Positions 43,402 to 53,727 are shown, counted from the first letter of the stretch. The stretch: 64,000 bases of DNA from Rhodopseudomonas palustris (GCF_003031265.1 NZ_CP019966.1:1426001-1490000), one strand, 5' to 3'. Translations and numbers: made by a program. The notes: generated from the letters alone by a model not told the origin.

Positions 43402-43929
43402 CTATTCCGGCCCGCCCGGCACTGTGACGCCGGCGCGCCGCAGCGCGGCGATCATCTTGACCGGCGGCTGTACTGCGATCCGCGGTGCGCGTCCGGTTTC
43501 GAGCAGGCTCTTCAGCGACGACAGGATCGCGGGCCAGCCTTGGCGGCCGCCCGACAGGATATCGTCGTCGAGCGGACGCTCGTGCGCTTCGGTCATGGTC
43601 AGCTTCACGGCTTCGCCGGCTTGTTCGATCGTGTAGCTGACCACGGTGCCGCCGAGCGCTTCGACGAGGCTCGGCCAGCCGACATTCCAGGTGATGCTCA
43701 GCTTGTGCGGGGGATCCCAGGTGATCACCTCGCCAGTGATGTGGGGCGTTCCGTCCGGCGCCAGCAGCCTCAACGCGCCGCCGACGCGCGGTTCGATCTC
43801 GATCGCAAAGCCCGAGAAATAGTCCCGGCTGAACTCAGCCGAGGTGAGCGCCTGCCACACCCGTTCGGCAGGCGCCGCGATGTAGATAGTGTAGACCGTT
43901 TGGGGCACCCAGCCGCTGACATCGGTCAT
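43402..43929 (-). CDS. SRPBCC/AHSA1-domain protein (copy 2)
   Basis: 175 residues, the same length as copy 1 and nearly the same sequence apart from the first 40 residues (MTDVSGWVPQTVYTIYI here) and scattered single changes. It lies 18 bases downstream of another SRPBCC gene and so forms the third gene of an ArsR-SRPBCC-SRPBCC operon. This makes it the likely ancestral-context copy. Ligand unknown. Confidence 0.87.
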   Translation of the reverse strand: MTDVSGWVPQTVYTIYIAAPAERVWQALTSAEFSRDYFSGFAIEIEPRVGGALRLLAPDGTPHITGEVITWDPPHKLSITWNVGWPSLVEALGGTVVSYTIEQAGEAVKLTMTEAHERPLDDDILSGGRQGWPAILSSLKSLLETGRAPRIAVQPPVKMIAALRRAGVTVPGGPE

Positions 43930-43947
43930 GCTGTGCTCCGTTTGCGG

Positions 43948-44427
43948 TTACGCTGACACATGAGCGGCTTCCGCGGCGGCATGCGCCGGGGCGGCGAACG
44001 GCAGCGGCTCTCCGGTCTCCAAAATGCTCTTCAGGCTGGCCAGCACCATCGGCCAACCGAAGCTGATGCTCGGCAATGTCGCGCTGCCTTCGTCGAAGTC
44101 TTCGTGGGTGACCGTCAGCTTGACGAGATCGCCTTGCGGCTCGATCTCGTAGGTGACGCGCGACGGTTTCTCCTGGCGCATCGCCGGGTCCCACACCGAG
44201 ACCCAATCGTACGCCAGCCGACGCGGCGGATCGGACTCCACGATGGTGCAGCGGTTCTTGATCTCGCCGCCACGCTCCATCGTCATTTCCGAGCCGACCC
44301 TCCAGTCCGAGCGCAGCGTGCAGTCCATCCAGTAGCGCCTGGTGAAATCGGCGTCGGTCAACGCGTGCCACAGCCGCTCCGGCGTGGTGCGGATATAGGT
44401 GACGTAGGCGAATTCCGGCTTACTCAT
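43948..44427 (-). CDS. SRPBCC/AHSA1-domain protein (ArsR operon)
   Basis: 159 residues with the AHSA1 pattern: FAYVTYIRTTPERLWHALTD, FTRRYWMDCTLRSDWRVGSE and a C-terminal helix (GWPMVLASLKSILETGEPLP). It overlaps the upstream ArsR-type gene by eight bases. It is related to, but clearly distinct from, the duplicated SRPBCC genes. Ala-rich tail with no motif. Confidence 0.87.
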   Translation of the reverse strand: MSKPEFAYVTYIRTTPERLWHALTDADFTRRYWMDCTLRSDWRVGSEMTMERGGEIKNRCTIVESDPPRRLAYDWVSVWDPAMRQEKPSRVTYEIEPQGDLVKLTVTHEDFDEGSATLPSISFGWPMVLASLKSILETGEPLPFAAPAHAAAEAAHVSA

Positions 44428-44734
44428 CGCGCGTCTCCAATTTGCGTTTCAGGTCGCTGAGGGCGGCGAGCCGGCCGCGCTCGAATTTCCTGATCCAGCG
44501 GTCGCCGATCTCGTGGATCGGCACCGGATTCAGGTAGTGGAGCTTCTCGCGGCCGTGTTTGACCGTGGCGACCAGATTGGCCGCTTCGAGAATCGCAAGG
44601 TGCTTGGTCACGGCCTGCCGCGTCATCGCGAGGCCGTCGCAGAGATCGCTCAGCGTCTGCCCGTTACGGGCGTGGAGCCGGTCCAAAAGGGCGCGCCGCG
44701 AACCATCCGCCAGCGCTTTGAAGACCTCATCCAT
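44420..44734 (-). CDS. ArsR-family transcriptional regulator
   Basis: 104 residues from ATG 44734 (MDEVFKALADGSRRALLDRL). Winged helix with the recognition helix LAMTRQAVTKHLAILEAANL and wing TVKHGREKLHYLN. It lacks the ELCVCDL metal-site motif of arsenic or cadmium sensors. It belongs to the subgroup paired with AHSA1 genes and probably represses its own operon. Confidence 0.9.
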   Translation of the reverse strand: MDEVFKALADGSRRALLDRLHARNGQTLSDLCDGLAMTRQAVTKHLAILEAANLVATVKHGREKLHYLNPVPIHEIGDRWIRKFERGRLAALSDLKRKLETRDE

Positions 44735-44863
44735 GGCGGCGATAATAGGCAACCAAAAAGTTGCATGTCAACACCGAGCAGCGACGCGGCCTTTTCGCCA
44801 GTCGTCGCAGTCGCGCAGGGCTGCTAACGTCTCGGCTGGAATCGTTACGTGAATGGGAATGCC

Positions 44864-45481
44864 ATGTCTCTCGAAATGTACCTGACCTTCGTCACCGCCT
44901 GCATCGTGCTCGCTCTGCTGCCGGGGCCGGTGGTGACGCTGGTGATCGCCAACGGCCTGCGTCACGGCACCCGCGCAGCATTGCTGAACATCGCCGGTGC
45001 GCAGCTCGGGCTAGGTCTGGTGATCGCGCTGGTCGCTGCCGGTCTCACCACGCTGATGGCGACGATGGGCTATTGGTTCGACTGGGTACGGTTTCTCGGC
45101 GCAGCCTATCTGGTGTGGCTCGGCATCGGCCTGATCCGGAAGCCGGTCGAAGGTCTGTCGACCGATCAGCCGCCGCCTCCGCCGCGCGGCGGCTTCTTCC
45201 TGCAGGGCTTCTTGGTGCTGCTGGCAAATCCGAAGGTGCTGGTGTTCTTCGGCGCGTTCATTCCGCAGTTCGTCGACATGCAGCGCGAGACGGTGCCGCA
45301 GGTGGCGCTGCTCGGCGTCACCTTCATGGTGATCGCGGCGATGACGGATGCGATCTACGCGCTGCTCGCCGGCCGCGCCCGCACGATGTTCTCGGCGCAC
45401 CGCACGCGGCTGCTGTCGCGGATCTCCGGCGGCTTCATGATCGGCGGCGGTGTCTGGCTCGCGCTCAGCCGTGCGAAGTAA
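44864..45481 (+). CDS. LysE/RhtB-family exporter
   Basis: 205 residues with about six membrane helices. It shows the family pattern: LALLPGPVVTLVIANGLRHG near residue 20, RFLGAAYLVWLGIGLIRKP near 70, FLVLLANPKVLVFFGAFIPQ near 120 and the C-terminal GGFMIGGGVWLALSR. Such proteins export amino acids or related small molecules; the substrate is not evident. Start at 44864. It is divergent from the ArsR operon. Confidence 0.88.
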   Translation: MSLEMYLTFVTACIVLALLPGPVVTLVIANGLRHGTRAALLNIAGAQLGLGLVIALVAAGLTTLMATMGYWFDWVRFLGAAYLVWLGIGLIRKPVEGLSTDQPPPPPRGGFFLQGFLVLLANPKVLVFFGAFIPQFVDMQRETVPQVALLGVTFMVIAAMTDAIYALLAGRARTMFSAHRTRLLSRISGGFMIGGGVWLALSRAK

Positions 45482-45517
45482 GGCGCGGCCTTTGCCTTGT
45501 CATATGTAGGCTAAGCC

Positions 45518-45580
45518 GACGAAGCAATCCGGCTCCCGAGGGCTCGGCGCATCTGGATTGTTTCGCCGTGGCTCGCAAAG
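45518..45580. repeat. Degenerate family A palindrome (copy 4)
   Basis: GACGAAGCAATCCGGCTCCC and CTGGATTGTTTCGCC arms survive, but the outer GTCATTGCGAG end is lost on the left. It lies between the convergent LysE gene and the N-formylglutamate amidohydrolase-like gene. Confidence 0.65.
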
Positions 45581-45617
45581 AATCAGCGAGGTTGCGGTGG
45601 TGCCGCTATCGCAGCGC

Positions 45618-46403
45618 CTACTGTTGCCGCAGCTTGTCGCTGATCGCGCTCAGAACGCGTGTGAGCCGGCTAGCCCATTCCACCTGGCCGGCCTCGTCGG
45701 TGATCTGATCCTGGCGGATTTCGATGCCCGAGGTAATCAGGCCGCGTGCGGTGCCGTGCACCGGAATGGTGTAGTCGGTGCCGTCGGCGACCGCGTAAGG
45801 CTGGTTGTCGCCGACAACCAGGTCCGGCTCGCGCCGCAGCTCGGCGAGCAGCAGCGGCGGCAGCACGGTGCAGTCCTGATACAGTGTGCCGATGTGCCAG
45901 GGCCGTGCCATGCCGTGATACACCGGCGTGAACGAATGCAACGCCAGCAGCACGGTCGGCTGGCCGGATAATTGCCGATCTTCGATCGCCGCCTCGATCC
46001 GCTGGTGATACGGATCGAAAATCAGCCGCCGCCGCTCCGCGGCATGCTCGCGAGTCAGTCCGTCGTTGCCGGGGATCGTCGTCGCCTCGCTGACCAGCGG
46101 GATCGAGCTCTCGGCGCTCGGCGGCCGATTGCAGTCGATCACCAGCCGCGAATAGCGCTGCGCGATCAGATGTGCGCCGAGCGCATCGGAAACCCGTTCG
46201 GCGACGCCTGCGATGCCGACGTCCCAGGCGATGTGGCGCGTCAGTTCGGCTTCGGGCAGGCCGAGATCGCCGAGTTGTGCCGGGATCCGGCGGCCGTAAT
46301 GGTCACACACCAGCAGGAACGGCGATTGTCCGTTCTGATTGCGTTCGATCACCGGAGGCTCTCCGGCATCGAGGCTAAGGAAATTATCGCGCACGCCGTC
46401 CAT
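45618..46403 (-). CDS. N-formylglutamate amidohydrolase family protein
   Basis: 261 residues. Family features: PFLLVCDHYGRRIPAQLGDL near residue 28, HIAWDVGIAGVAERVSD near 57, LVIDCNRPPSAESSIP near 87, TVLLALHSFTPVY near 150 and the catalytic-type HGTARGLITSGIEIRQDQI near 215. The family includes HutG-type enzymes that release glutamate from N-formylglutamate, but no hut genes are here, and members of this subgroup are broadly annotated. ATG at 46403, with a GTG one codon earlier. Confidence 0.82.
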   Translation of the reverse strand: MDGVRDNFLSLDAGEPPVIERNQNGQSPFLLVCDHYGRRIPAQLGDLGLPEAELTRHIAWDVGIAGVAERVSDALGAHLIAQRYSRLVIDCNRPPSAESSIPLVSEATTIPGNDGLTREHAAERRRLIFDPYHQRIEAAIEDRQLSGQPTVLLALHSFTPVYHGMARPWHIGTLYQDCTVLPPLLLAELRREPDLVVGDNQPYAVADGTDYTIPVHGTARGLITSGIEIRQDQITDEAGQVEWASRLTRVLSAISDKLRQQ

Positions 46404-46564
46404 CACCGAACCTGCCTATCGCCTTTTGTCGTCCGAGCCCCACCGAATCGGTAGCGGATTCGCCGGCGCGGCGTCGAGACGATTGAACTTCGCCGTCACG
46501 AACCGGGCATGACATCCCGCCGACGTTTGGATAGCTTCGGCCCGACTTGCTGAAGTTGCGGTGA

Positions 46565-46972
46565 ATGATGTCCGATCGTCTGTTCGTTTATGGCACGCTG
46601 ATGCGCGGCTACGACCATCCGATGGCCCGGCTGCTGTCGTCGAATGCGGAGTTTCTTGGGGCAGCCTCGATGCCGGGCCGGCTGTATCTGGTGCGGCACT
46701 ATCCCGGCCTGGTGCCGTCGGATGATCCGGCGGACTGCGTTCACGGCGAAGTGTTCCGGCTGCATCGGCCGGACGAGGTTCTGGCGCAGCTCGACGATTA
46801 CGAAGGCTGCGGACCGCGTGACCAGCGCGCGGAGTACCGGCGCGAGATCGCCCGCGTGACGCTGGCAAGCGGCACGGAGCTCGACGCGTTCGTGTACTAT
46901 TTCAATTGGGATGTGGCGCGGCTACCGCGCATCGAAACAGGGCGGTTTCAGCCGGAAGCGTTTTCCGGCTGA
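46565..46972 (+). CDS. Gamma-glutamylcyclotransferase-like (GGCT/AIG2) protein
   Basis: 135 residues. The GGCT fold signature VYGTLMRG is at residues 8-15, with GEVFRLHRPDEVLAQLDDYE (catalytic-type Glu in the loop) and YRREIARVTLASG following. The tail has AFVYYFNW. Family enzymes cyclise gamma-glutamyl compounds to 5-oxoproline, though many bacterial members have unproven activity. Start at 46565 or the next ATG at 46568. Confidence 0.82.
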   Translation: MMSDRLFVYGTLMRGYDHPMARLLSSNAEFLGAASMPGRLYLVRHYPGLVPSDDPADCVHGEVFRLHRPDEVLAQLDDYEGCGPRDQRAEYRREIARVTLASGTELDAFVYYFNWDVARLPRIETGRFQPEAFSG

Positions 46973-46988
46973 AAGGGCCTGAAGGCTT

Positions 46989-47231
46989 CTAGCCGGTAAG
47001 GTGCAGCTCGATCCGCGCATTGGCGGCCAGCGGCAGCAGGGTCAGCCAATCCGGATCGCCCGGCTCGGTGAGGCAGAAGCTCGGAAAGTCATAGGCTTCG
47101 ACCGAAGCGGTGGCGATATCGAGCACGTGGCCGCAGTCGTCGCACTTCCAGGAATGGATCTCGTACACCCCGTCGATGGCTTCCACGCCGAGCGACGTCA
47201 TCTGCGCATTGCAATGGGCACAATTAGCCAT
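46989..47231 (-). CDS. Small zinc-ribbon-like hypothetical protein
   Basis: 80 residues from ATG 47231. Two CxxC pairs (MANCAHCNAQ and KCDDCGHVLD) can hold one zinc ion. The rest includes ASVEAYDFPSFCLTEPGDPD and an Ala/Leu tail. An upstream in-frame extension exists but lacks a start with a good ribosome site. No function is known to me. Confidence 0.65.
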   Translation of the reverse strand: MANCAHCNAQMTSLGVEAIDGVYEIHSWKCDDCGHVLDIATASVEAYDFPSFCLTEPGDPDWLTLLPLAANARIELHLTG

Positions 47232-47584
47232 GGTCTGGCTCCTTATCGTTCGAACGCGACGCTCCAGAACTTCGGAAGCGACGCGGGTGAGCCCTTTAAG
47301 CCTTGGCTGATCGTTCTCCCCCGACTCCCCCGCATTGCGCAGGGTGCGGCAGTTCAATCCCGCTTGCGCGGTGCAGCAATGAGCTGGATCAAACCGGCTC
47401 CGCTTGCGAATTGTCGCGGGTTTACAAGGGTATCGACTATGCCGCAATGCGAAATATTGCGAGGTGATGACATGCGTGTGCAACCTAGTTTGTTCGCGCT
47501 AAAGTAGCTTTGATATAGCTGACAACTAGAGGCTGACACGGGCGACGCAAATAGTACCCGCTCCGCATCCGGGCAGATCATTTT
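47232..47584. other. Non-coding gap between zinc-ribbon and VOC genes
   Basis: 353 bases with no convincing gene on either strand. Composition becomes AT-richer toward 47584, ahead of the VOC gene. ATGAGCTGGATCAA at about 47379 is one mismatch from an FNR/FixK box (TTGA-N6-TCAA); I do not regard this as enough to call a site. Confidence 0.45.
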
Positions 47585-48259
47585 ATGAACCACTCAGACT
47601 TTCGAATTGGGCTGGAGTTTGTGACGGAAGCCGGACGATGGCGATGCACGGATATCGGCACACGTACGATCACAGCGATACGTCTCGATCGCGGTGACGA
47701 CACAAGTTGGTACGACGGACCGCCCTACGCGATTGCCGAAACTGCTTTTGATGAAGACGACATAGCTTCATGTGAGATCGCTCCAGAGCGAGGGTCGTTC
47801 GGTGACACCGGGAAGCTCCAGATTGGAGGGCTCAAGCAGTATCCCCTATCCGCCCTGTCTCAGATTTGTGCGATCGACTACACGGCCGTTATCGCTCGCA
47901 ACATGCCTGCGATGCGGACATTTTATGGTGATTTGCTTGGGTTTTCATTGATTCGGGAGCTGTCCCCGAACTGGGTGGAGTATCGGGTCGGCGGTAACGT
48001 CCTTGCGCTCGCCAAACCAAGGTTGACAGCTGCAGATCCTCCGATCCCGTTAGGCATTGCATCGGTTCAGCTGGCGTTTCGCGTACCTCTGGCCGAGGTC
48101 GATCGATGCGCTGCTGAGCTTGCCCAGAAGAGCGTCGCATTGTTATCGCCCCCGATGGACCAGAGCTTTGGACACCGAACACTGTTTTTCCGGGATCCCG
48201 ACGGAAACCTGCTGGAAATCTTCGCAGAGATCCCGTCACCCCCGGTGTCCGAGCGCTAG
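47585..48259 (+). CDS. VOC (glyoxalase/bleomycin-resistance) protein with extra N-terminal domain
   Basis: 224 residues in two parts. The C-terminal half (about 98-215) is a VOC fold: YTAVIARNMPAMRTFYGDLL, WVEYRVGGNVLALA, and HRTLFFRDPDGNLLEIFAE with the His/Glu metal-ligand pattern. The N-terminal 95 residues (FRIGLEFVTEAGRWRCTDIG; TSWYDGPPYAIAETAFDEDD) form a separate, conserved-looking module that I have seen only as a hypothetical domain in Bradyrhizobiaceae. GC is lower than in dnaG. Substrate unknown. Confidence 0.75.
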   Translation: MNHSDFRIGLEFVTEAGRWRCTDIGTRTITAIRLDRGDDTSWYDGPPYAIAETAFDEDDIASCEIAPERGSFGDTGKLQIGGLKQYPLSALSQICAIDYTAVIARNMPAMRTFYGDLLGFSLIRELSPNWVEYRVGGNVLALAKPRLTAADPPIPLGIASVQLAFRVPLAEVDRCAAELAQKSVALLSPPMDQSFGHRTLFFRDPDGNLLEIFAEIPSPPVSER

Positions 48260-48296
48260 GTGGTCCTGGTTCTTGTCGGATCGCGACGCGGGCACA

Positions 48297-48380
48297 ACCT
48301 CATATGGTGAGGAGGCCCGAAGCGTCGTCTCGAACCATGGGTGGCGGGGCTGGTCCATGGGGCTCTCATCCTTCGAGACG
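48297..48380. repeat. Family D inverted repeat upstream of dnaG
   Basis: CGTCTCGAA (48326-48334) and TTCGAGACG (48372-48380) are perfect complements within an element that starts ACCTCATATGGTGAGGAGGC. This style of element (CTCATGGTGAGGAGGC...CCTTCGAGACG) is a common dispersed repeat in the Bradyrhizobiaceae. It sits in the 275-base gap before dnaG. Confidence 0.6.
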
Positions 48381-48533
48381 TCGGCGTTGGCGAGGATTCA
48401 TCTCTGTTTGCGCTGTGGATAGCCGGGACAATTCGGCGCAACCTCGTCTTCACCTCGCGTGAGCCTATATCCATGGTCGGTTGGCGCCGCTGGTGAGCGC
48501 TGTTTGCTGAAGCCCTTAAAACCTCCCGAGCCC

Positions 48534-50555
48534 ATGCGCTTCTCGCCGCAGTTCCTCGACGATCTGAAAGCCCGGCTGTCGGTGTCGGAGGTGGTCGGCC
48601 GTCGCGTCAAGCTGAAGAAGGCCGGGCGGGAGTGGAAGGGGCTGTCGCCGTTCCAGCAGGAGAAGACGCCGTCCTTCTTCGTCAATGACGAGAAGCAGGC
48701 GTGGTTCGACTTCTCCTCGGGCAAGAACGGCTCGATCTTCGACTTCGTGATGCTGACCGAGGGCGTCGACTTCCCGGAAGCGGTCGAACGGCTGGCCGCG
48801 ATGGCCGGCGTCGCGCTGCCGGTGCAGACGCAGGAGTCCGCGCGCCAGGAGCAGCGCCGCAAATCGCTGTACGACGTGATGGAGCTGGCGGCGAATTACT
48901 TCGCCGACAATCTCGCCTCGCGCGCCGGTGCCCGCGCCCGAGGTTATCTCGCTGATCGCGCCATCATGCCGGGCACGCAGGTCAAGTTCCGCCTCGGCTA
49001 CGCGTCGAACGAGCGCTACGCGCTGAAGGAGTATCTCGGCAAACACGGCGTGCCCGTGCCCGACATGATCGAGGCCGGACTGTTGTCGGCGGGCCCTGAT
49101 ATTCCGGTGCCGTTCGACAAATTCCGCGATCGGGTGATGTTTCCGATCACCGATCTCCGCGGCCGTGTGATCGCGTTCGGCGGCCGTGCGCTGGAGAAAG
49201 ATGTCGCGGCCAAGTACCTGAACTCGCCGGAGACGCCGCTGTTTCACAAGGGCGACAATCTCTACAACCACGCGCCCGCGCGCAAAGCCGCGCACGACGG
49301 CGGCGCGGTGATCGTGGTCGAGGGCTATGTCGACGTCATCGCACTGGTCACCGCCGGTTTTCCCGCCACCGTCGCGCCGCTCGGCACCGCGCTGACCGAA
49401 GCGCAGCTTCAGCACCTCTGGAAGATGGCCGACGAGCCGATCCTGTGCTTCGACGGCGATCGCGCCGGACAGAAGGCGGCGTATCGCGCCGCCGATCTGG
49501 CGCTGCCGCATCTGAAGCCCGGCAAGAGCCTGCGCTTCGCGCTGCTGCCGGAAGGCCAGGATCCCGACGATCTCGCCCGCGCCGGCGGCCGGCTCGCGGT
49601 CGAGGAGGTGATCGGTGCGGCGCGGCCGCTCGCTGACATGTTGTGGGCGCGCGAGGTGGAGGGCGGGATGTTCGCCACCCCGGAGCGGCGCGCGGCGCTG
49701 GAGGCCCGGATCAACGAGCTATCCAACGGAATCCGCGACGAAATCGTCCGCAAGCACTATCGCCAGGACCTCACCGACCGGCTGCGCACCGCGTTCGCCC
49801 CGCAGGGCGGATTTGGGGGCGGCTATGGCGGGGGATTCGGGGGCGGTTTCCGGGGCGGCGGGGGCGGCGATTCGGGTCGCCGATTCGCCCCGAGCGGCGG
49901 TTTTCCACAGGGCGGCGGCCGGTTCGCCCCGCGCGGGCGTCCGGGACAACCGACGCCGATGCTGGGCCGCGGCCCCTACCAGATTGCCAGCCCGGACCTG
50001 ATCGCCAGTCCGATCATGCGCGGCCAGCGCTCGGCGATGTCGCGCCGCGAGGCGCTGATCCTGATCTCGCTGCTCAACCACCCCTGGCTGCTCGACGACC
50101 ATCTGGAGGAAATCGCCGCGCTGGAATTCGCCCATCCGGAGGCGCACCGGCTGCGGGCGGCGATCATCGCCGCATTCGCCCAGCATCACCACCGCGGCGA
50201 CGATCCCCCCGAGCAGGCCGAGAAGCTCCGCGCAGATTTGGTTAAGGCAGGATTATCCGAGCAATTGCAGCGGGTTGAGCGGGTGATTACGACCTCGGCG
50301 GTGTGGGGGGCCGGCCCCAAGGCGGCGCGCGAGGACGTCCTTTCGACGTGGCAGCAACTCGTTGCCTTGCATCGACAATCCCACTCCTTACTTAGGGAAT
50401 TGAAGGATGCCGAGCTGGCTTTGGGTGAAGACGGCAGCGAGGCGAATATGCGGTGGTTGAACGACGTCAAGGCGCGCCTGGCGCAGGTCGAGGGGACCGA
50501 GGCGCTGATCGAGGGATTCGGCGAATCCTCCGGCCGGTTCCAGCGCAGCGTGTGA
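48534..50555 (+). CDS. dnaG: DNA primase, zinc ligands replaced
   Basis: 673 residues from ATG 48534 (MRFSPQFLDDLKARLSVSEV). DnaG makes RNA primers at the replication fork. The N-terminal domain keeps the primase fold (EKTPSFFVNDEKQAWFDF), but the four zinc ligands of the E. coli enzyme are Ser38, Gln41, Asp59 and Ser62 here. The TOPRIM core is intact (VVEGYVDVIALVTAGFPAT; LCFDGDRAGQKAAYRAADLA). A glycine-rich linker (about 425-460, repeated GGGF) leads to the DnaB-binding C-terminal domain. rpoD follows 260 bases later. Confidence 0.93.
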   Translation: MRFSPQFLDDLKARLSVSEVVGRRVKLKKAGREWKGLSPFQQEKTPSFFVNDEKQAWFDFSSGKNGSIFDFVMLTEGVDFPEAVERLAAMAGVALPVQTQESARQEQRRKSLYDVMELAANYFADNLASRAGARARGYLADRAIMPGTQVKFRLGYASNERYALKEYLGKHGVPVPDMIEAGLLSAGPDIPVPFDKFRDRVMFPITDLRGRVIAFGGRALEKDVAAKYLNSPETPLFHKGDNLYNHAPARKAAHDGGAVIVVEGYVDVIALVTAGFPATVAPLGTALTEAQLQHLWKMADEPILCFDGDRAGQKAAYRAADLALPHLKPGKSLRFALLPEGQDPDDLARAGGRLAVEEVIGAARPLADMLWAREVEGGMFATPERRAALEARINELSNGIRDEIVRKHYRQDLTDRLRTAFAPQGGFGGGYGGGFGGGFRGGGGGDSGRRFAPSGGFPQGGGRFAPRGRPGQPTPMLGRGPYQIASPDLIASPIMRGQRSAMSRREALILISLLNHPWLLDDHLEEIAALEFAHPEAHRLRAAIIAAFAQHHHRGDDPPEQAEKLRADLVKAGLSEQLQRVERVITTSAVWGAGPKAAREDVLSTWQQLVALHRQSHSLLRELKDAELALGEDGSEANMRWLNDVKARLAQVEGTEALIEGFGESSGRFQRSV

Positions 50556-50814
50556 GGCGGTCAGCGGAAGGCCCCGGGCGGGCGTCGAGTCGAAAAGACT
50601 CGCCAATCCCCGGATTTAGCTGCAAAAACAGGGTTAGTAAGGGCTTAACGGCATTCCGGTAGAAGGCCTTCGGGCGACCAATTTGGGTAACCAGCGAGCG
50701 GGATCGTGCGGGGTGGCGCAGGCGGGCGCCGCCCTTTGTGCGTCTCTCCCGATAAGGCAAGTTTTCATGGCGGCGCGGTGACGCCTCGTCCGTGAGCGCG
50801 TTCAGGAGCAGTGG

Positions 50815-52911
<2,097 letters not shown>

Positions 52912-52918
52912 CGAGAGC

Positions 52919-52953
52919 GGGTGGGCAAAGGCACAGTTGCGCCGTGCCCACCC
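52919..52953 (+). terminator. Hairpin after rpoD
   Basis: GGGTGGGCA (52919-52927) pairs perfectly with TGCCCACCC (52945-52953). It starts eight bases past the rpoD stop. No T-run follows, so it may be a Rho-dependent or 3'-stabilising hairpin. It separates rpoD from the antitoxin gene. Confidence 0.5.
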
Positions 52954-52982
52954 TGCACGCCTGATGAAGCCGAGGCCAAGCG

Positions 52983-53261
52983 ATGGCATCGAAGCGGCAC
53001 CTGATCGAGGTCGACGAGATCACCGCAACCCGCCTTCGCGAACGGGCCGACGCGCAGGGCATCTCGGTCGCCGAAGTGGTCGCTGGCCTGACAGCGATTG
53101 CCGAGAGTCCTGTCGAAATTTCCCCCGAAGACCTCGCCGACCTCCACCGGCAATGGGCGGCGATTCAGTCCGGCGAAGAGGGAGTGGTCCCTCATGATCA
53201 GGTCGCGCGCTGGCTCGAGACTTGGGGCACGCCGGACTACAAGCCGTTTCCGGTGAAATGA
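52983..53261 (+). CDS. Ribbon-helix-helix-like antitoxin of a ParE-type module
   Basis: 92 residues. The N-terminal 45 residues have an antitoxin-like DNA-binding pattern ([20 protein letters not shown], then [16 protein letters not shown]). The C-terminal half is the toxin-binding type of tail ([33 protein letters not shown]). It lies 13 bases before a ParE-like gene, which is broken, so this antitoxin may be an orphan. Confidence 0.72.
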   Translation: MASKRHLIEVDEITATRLRERADAQGISVAEVVAGLTAIAESPVEISPEDLADLHRQWAAIQSGEEGVVPHDQVARWLETWGTPDYKPFPVK

Positions 53262-53274
53262 AGCGCCCTGTGCG

Positions 53275-53558
53275 ATGAAGCTCTCGTGGTCGAGGGCTGC
53301 GCTTGCCGACCTGAACCGCTTTGCGGCTTTTCTTCAGGATCATCATCCCGCCTTGGCCCGGCGCATCGGCGTCGAAATTCTAAAGCGTGCGGAAGTCCTC
53401 AGCGACTACCCGGAATTGGCCGTCCGATCCGTGATAGGGATTTTCGCGAGCTGGTTCTTCCGGTCATGGGTGGGACCTATGTTCTTCGCTATGCCCACGG
53501 TGCCAACGGCGTCGTCATCCTGCGCGTCTTCCACAGCCGCGAGCAGCGCGACACATAG
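53275..53558 (+). pseudogene. ParE/RelE-family toxin gene with a one-base frameshift
   Basis: The first 48 codons give a normal ParE start ([20 protein letters not shown], then EILKRAEVLSDYPEL). At about 53418 the frame is lost. The expected continuation GRPIRDRDFRELVLPVMGG and VVILRVFHSREQRD lies in the next frame and ends with TAG at 53556-53558. Restoring one G in the GG run at 53418-53419 would join the two into a full toxin of about 94 residues. In the current frame translation runs to 53562 as nonsense. Inactivation or a sequencing error are both possible. Confidence 0.85.
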
Positions 53559-53578
53559 GTAACCACAAGCCGCAGCGC

Positions 53579-53621
53579 GCTCCCTCTCCCGCCTGCGGGA
53601 GAGGGGTGGGGTGAGGGCGAC
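53579..53621. repeat. Family C repeat
   Basis: CTCCCTCTCCCGCCTGCGGG continues into AGAGGGGTGGGGTGAGGGCG, the same element as at 30650-30689. It directly follows the broken toxin gene. Confidence 0.8.
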
Positions 53622-53727
53622 ACCAGCACTGACTCGGCAAGCGCCACAGGATAAGTTAGCCGAACCCACAACCCATCATCTTCGCCGCGGCGCATGACGC
53701 CTCCGGCTTATGCGCCCTACGGCGCTG

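Larger units (their letters stand above)
43030..43929. repeat. Segmental duplication, right copy (900 bp)
   Basis: Partner of 39836-40735, same orientation, offset 3,194 bp. It begins inside the DUF2189 coding sequence and ends just past the start codon of the SRPBCC gene, after which the two loci differ (CTGGCCGCCC against CTGTGCTCCG). Direct repeats of this size could recombine and delete the 3.2 kb between equivalent points. Confidence 0.9.

Noticed and set aside
47375..47395. FNR/FixK box between the zinc-ribbon and VOC genes
   Set aside because: ATGA-N6-TCAA has one mismatch in a half-site, and the neighbouring genes give no link to oxygen control. Chance matches of this kind are frequent.
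47354..47593. Minus-strand 79-residue frame in the gap before the VOC gene
   Set aside because: No ribosome site, no recognisable pattern, and it overlaps the likely promoter of the VOC gene.
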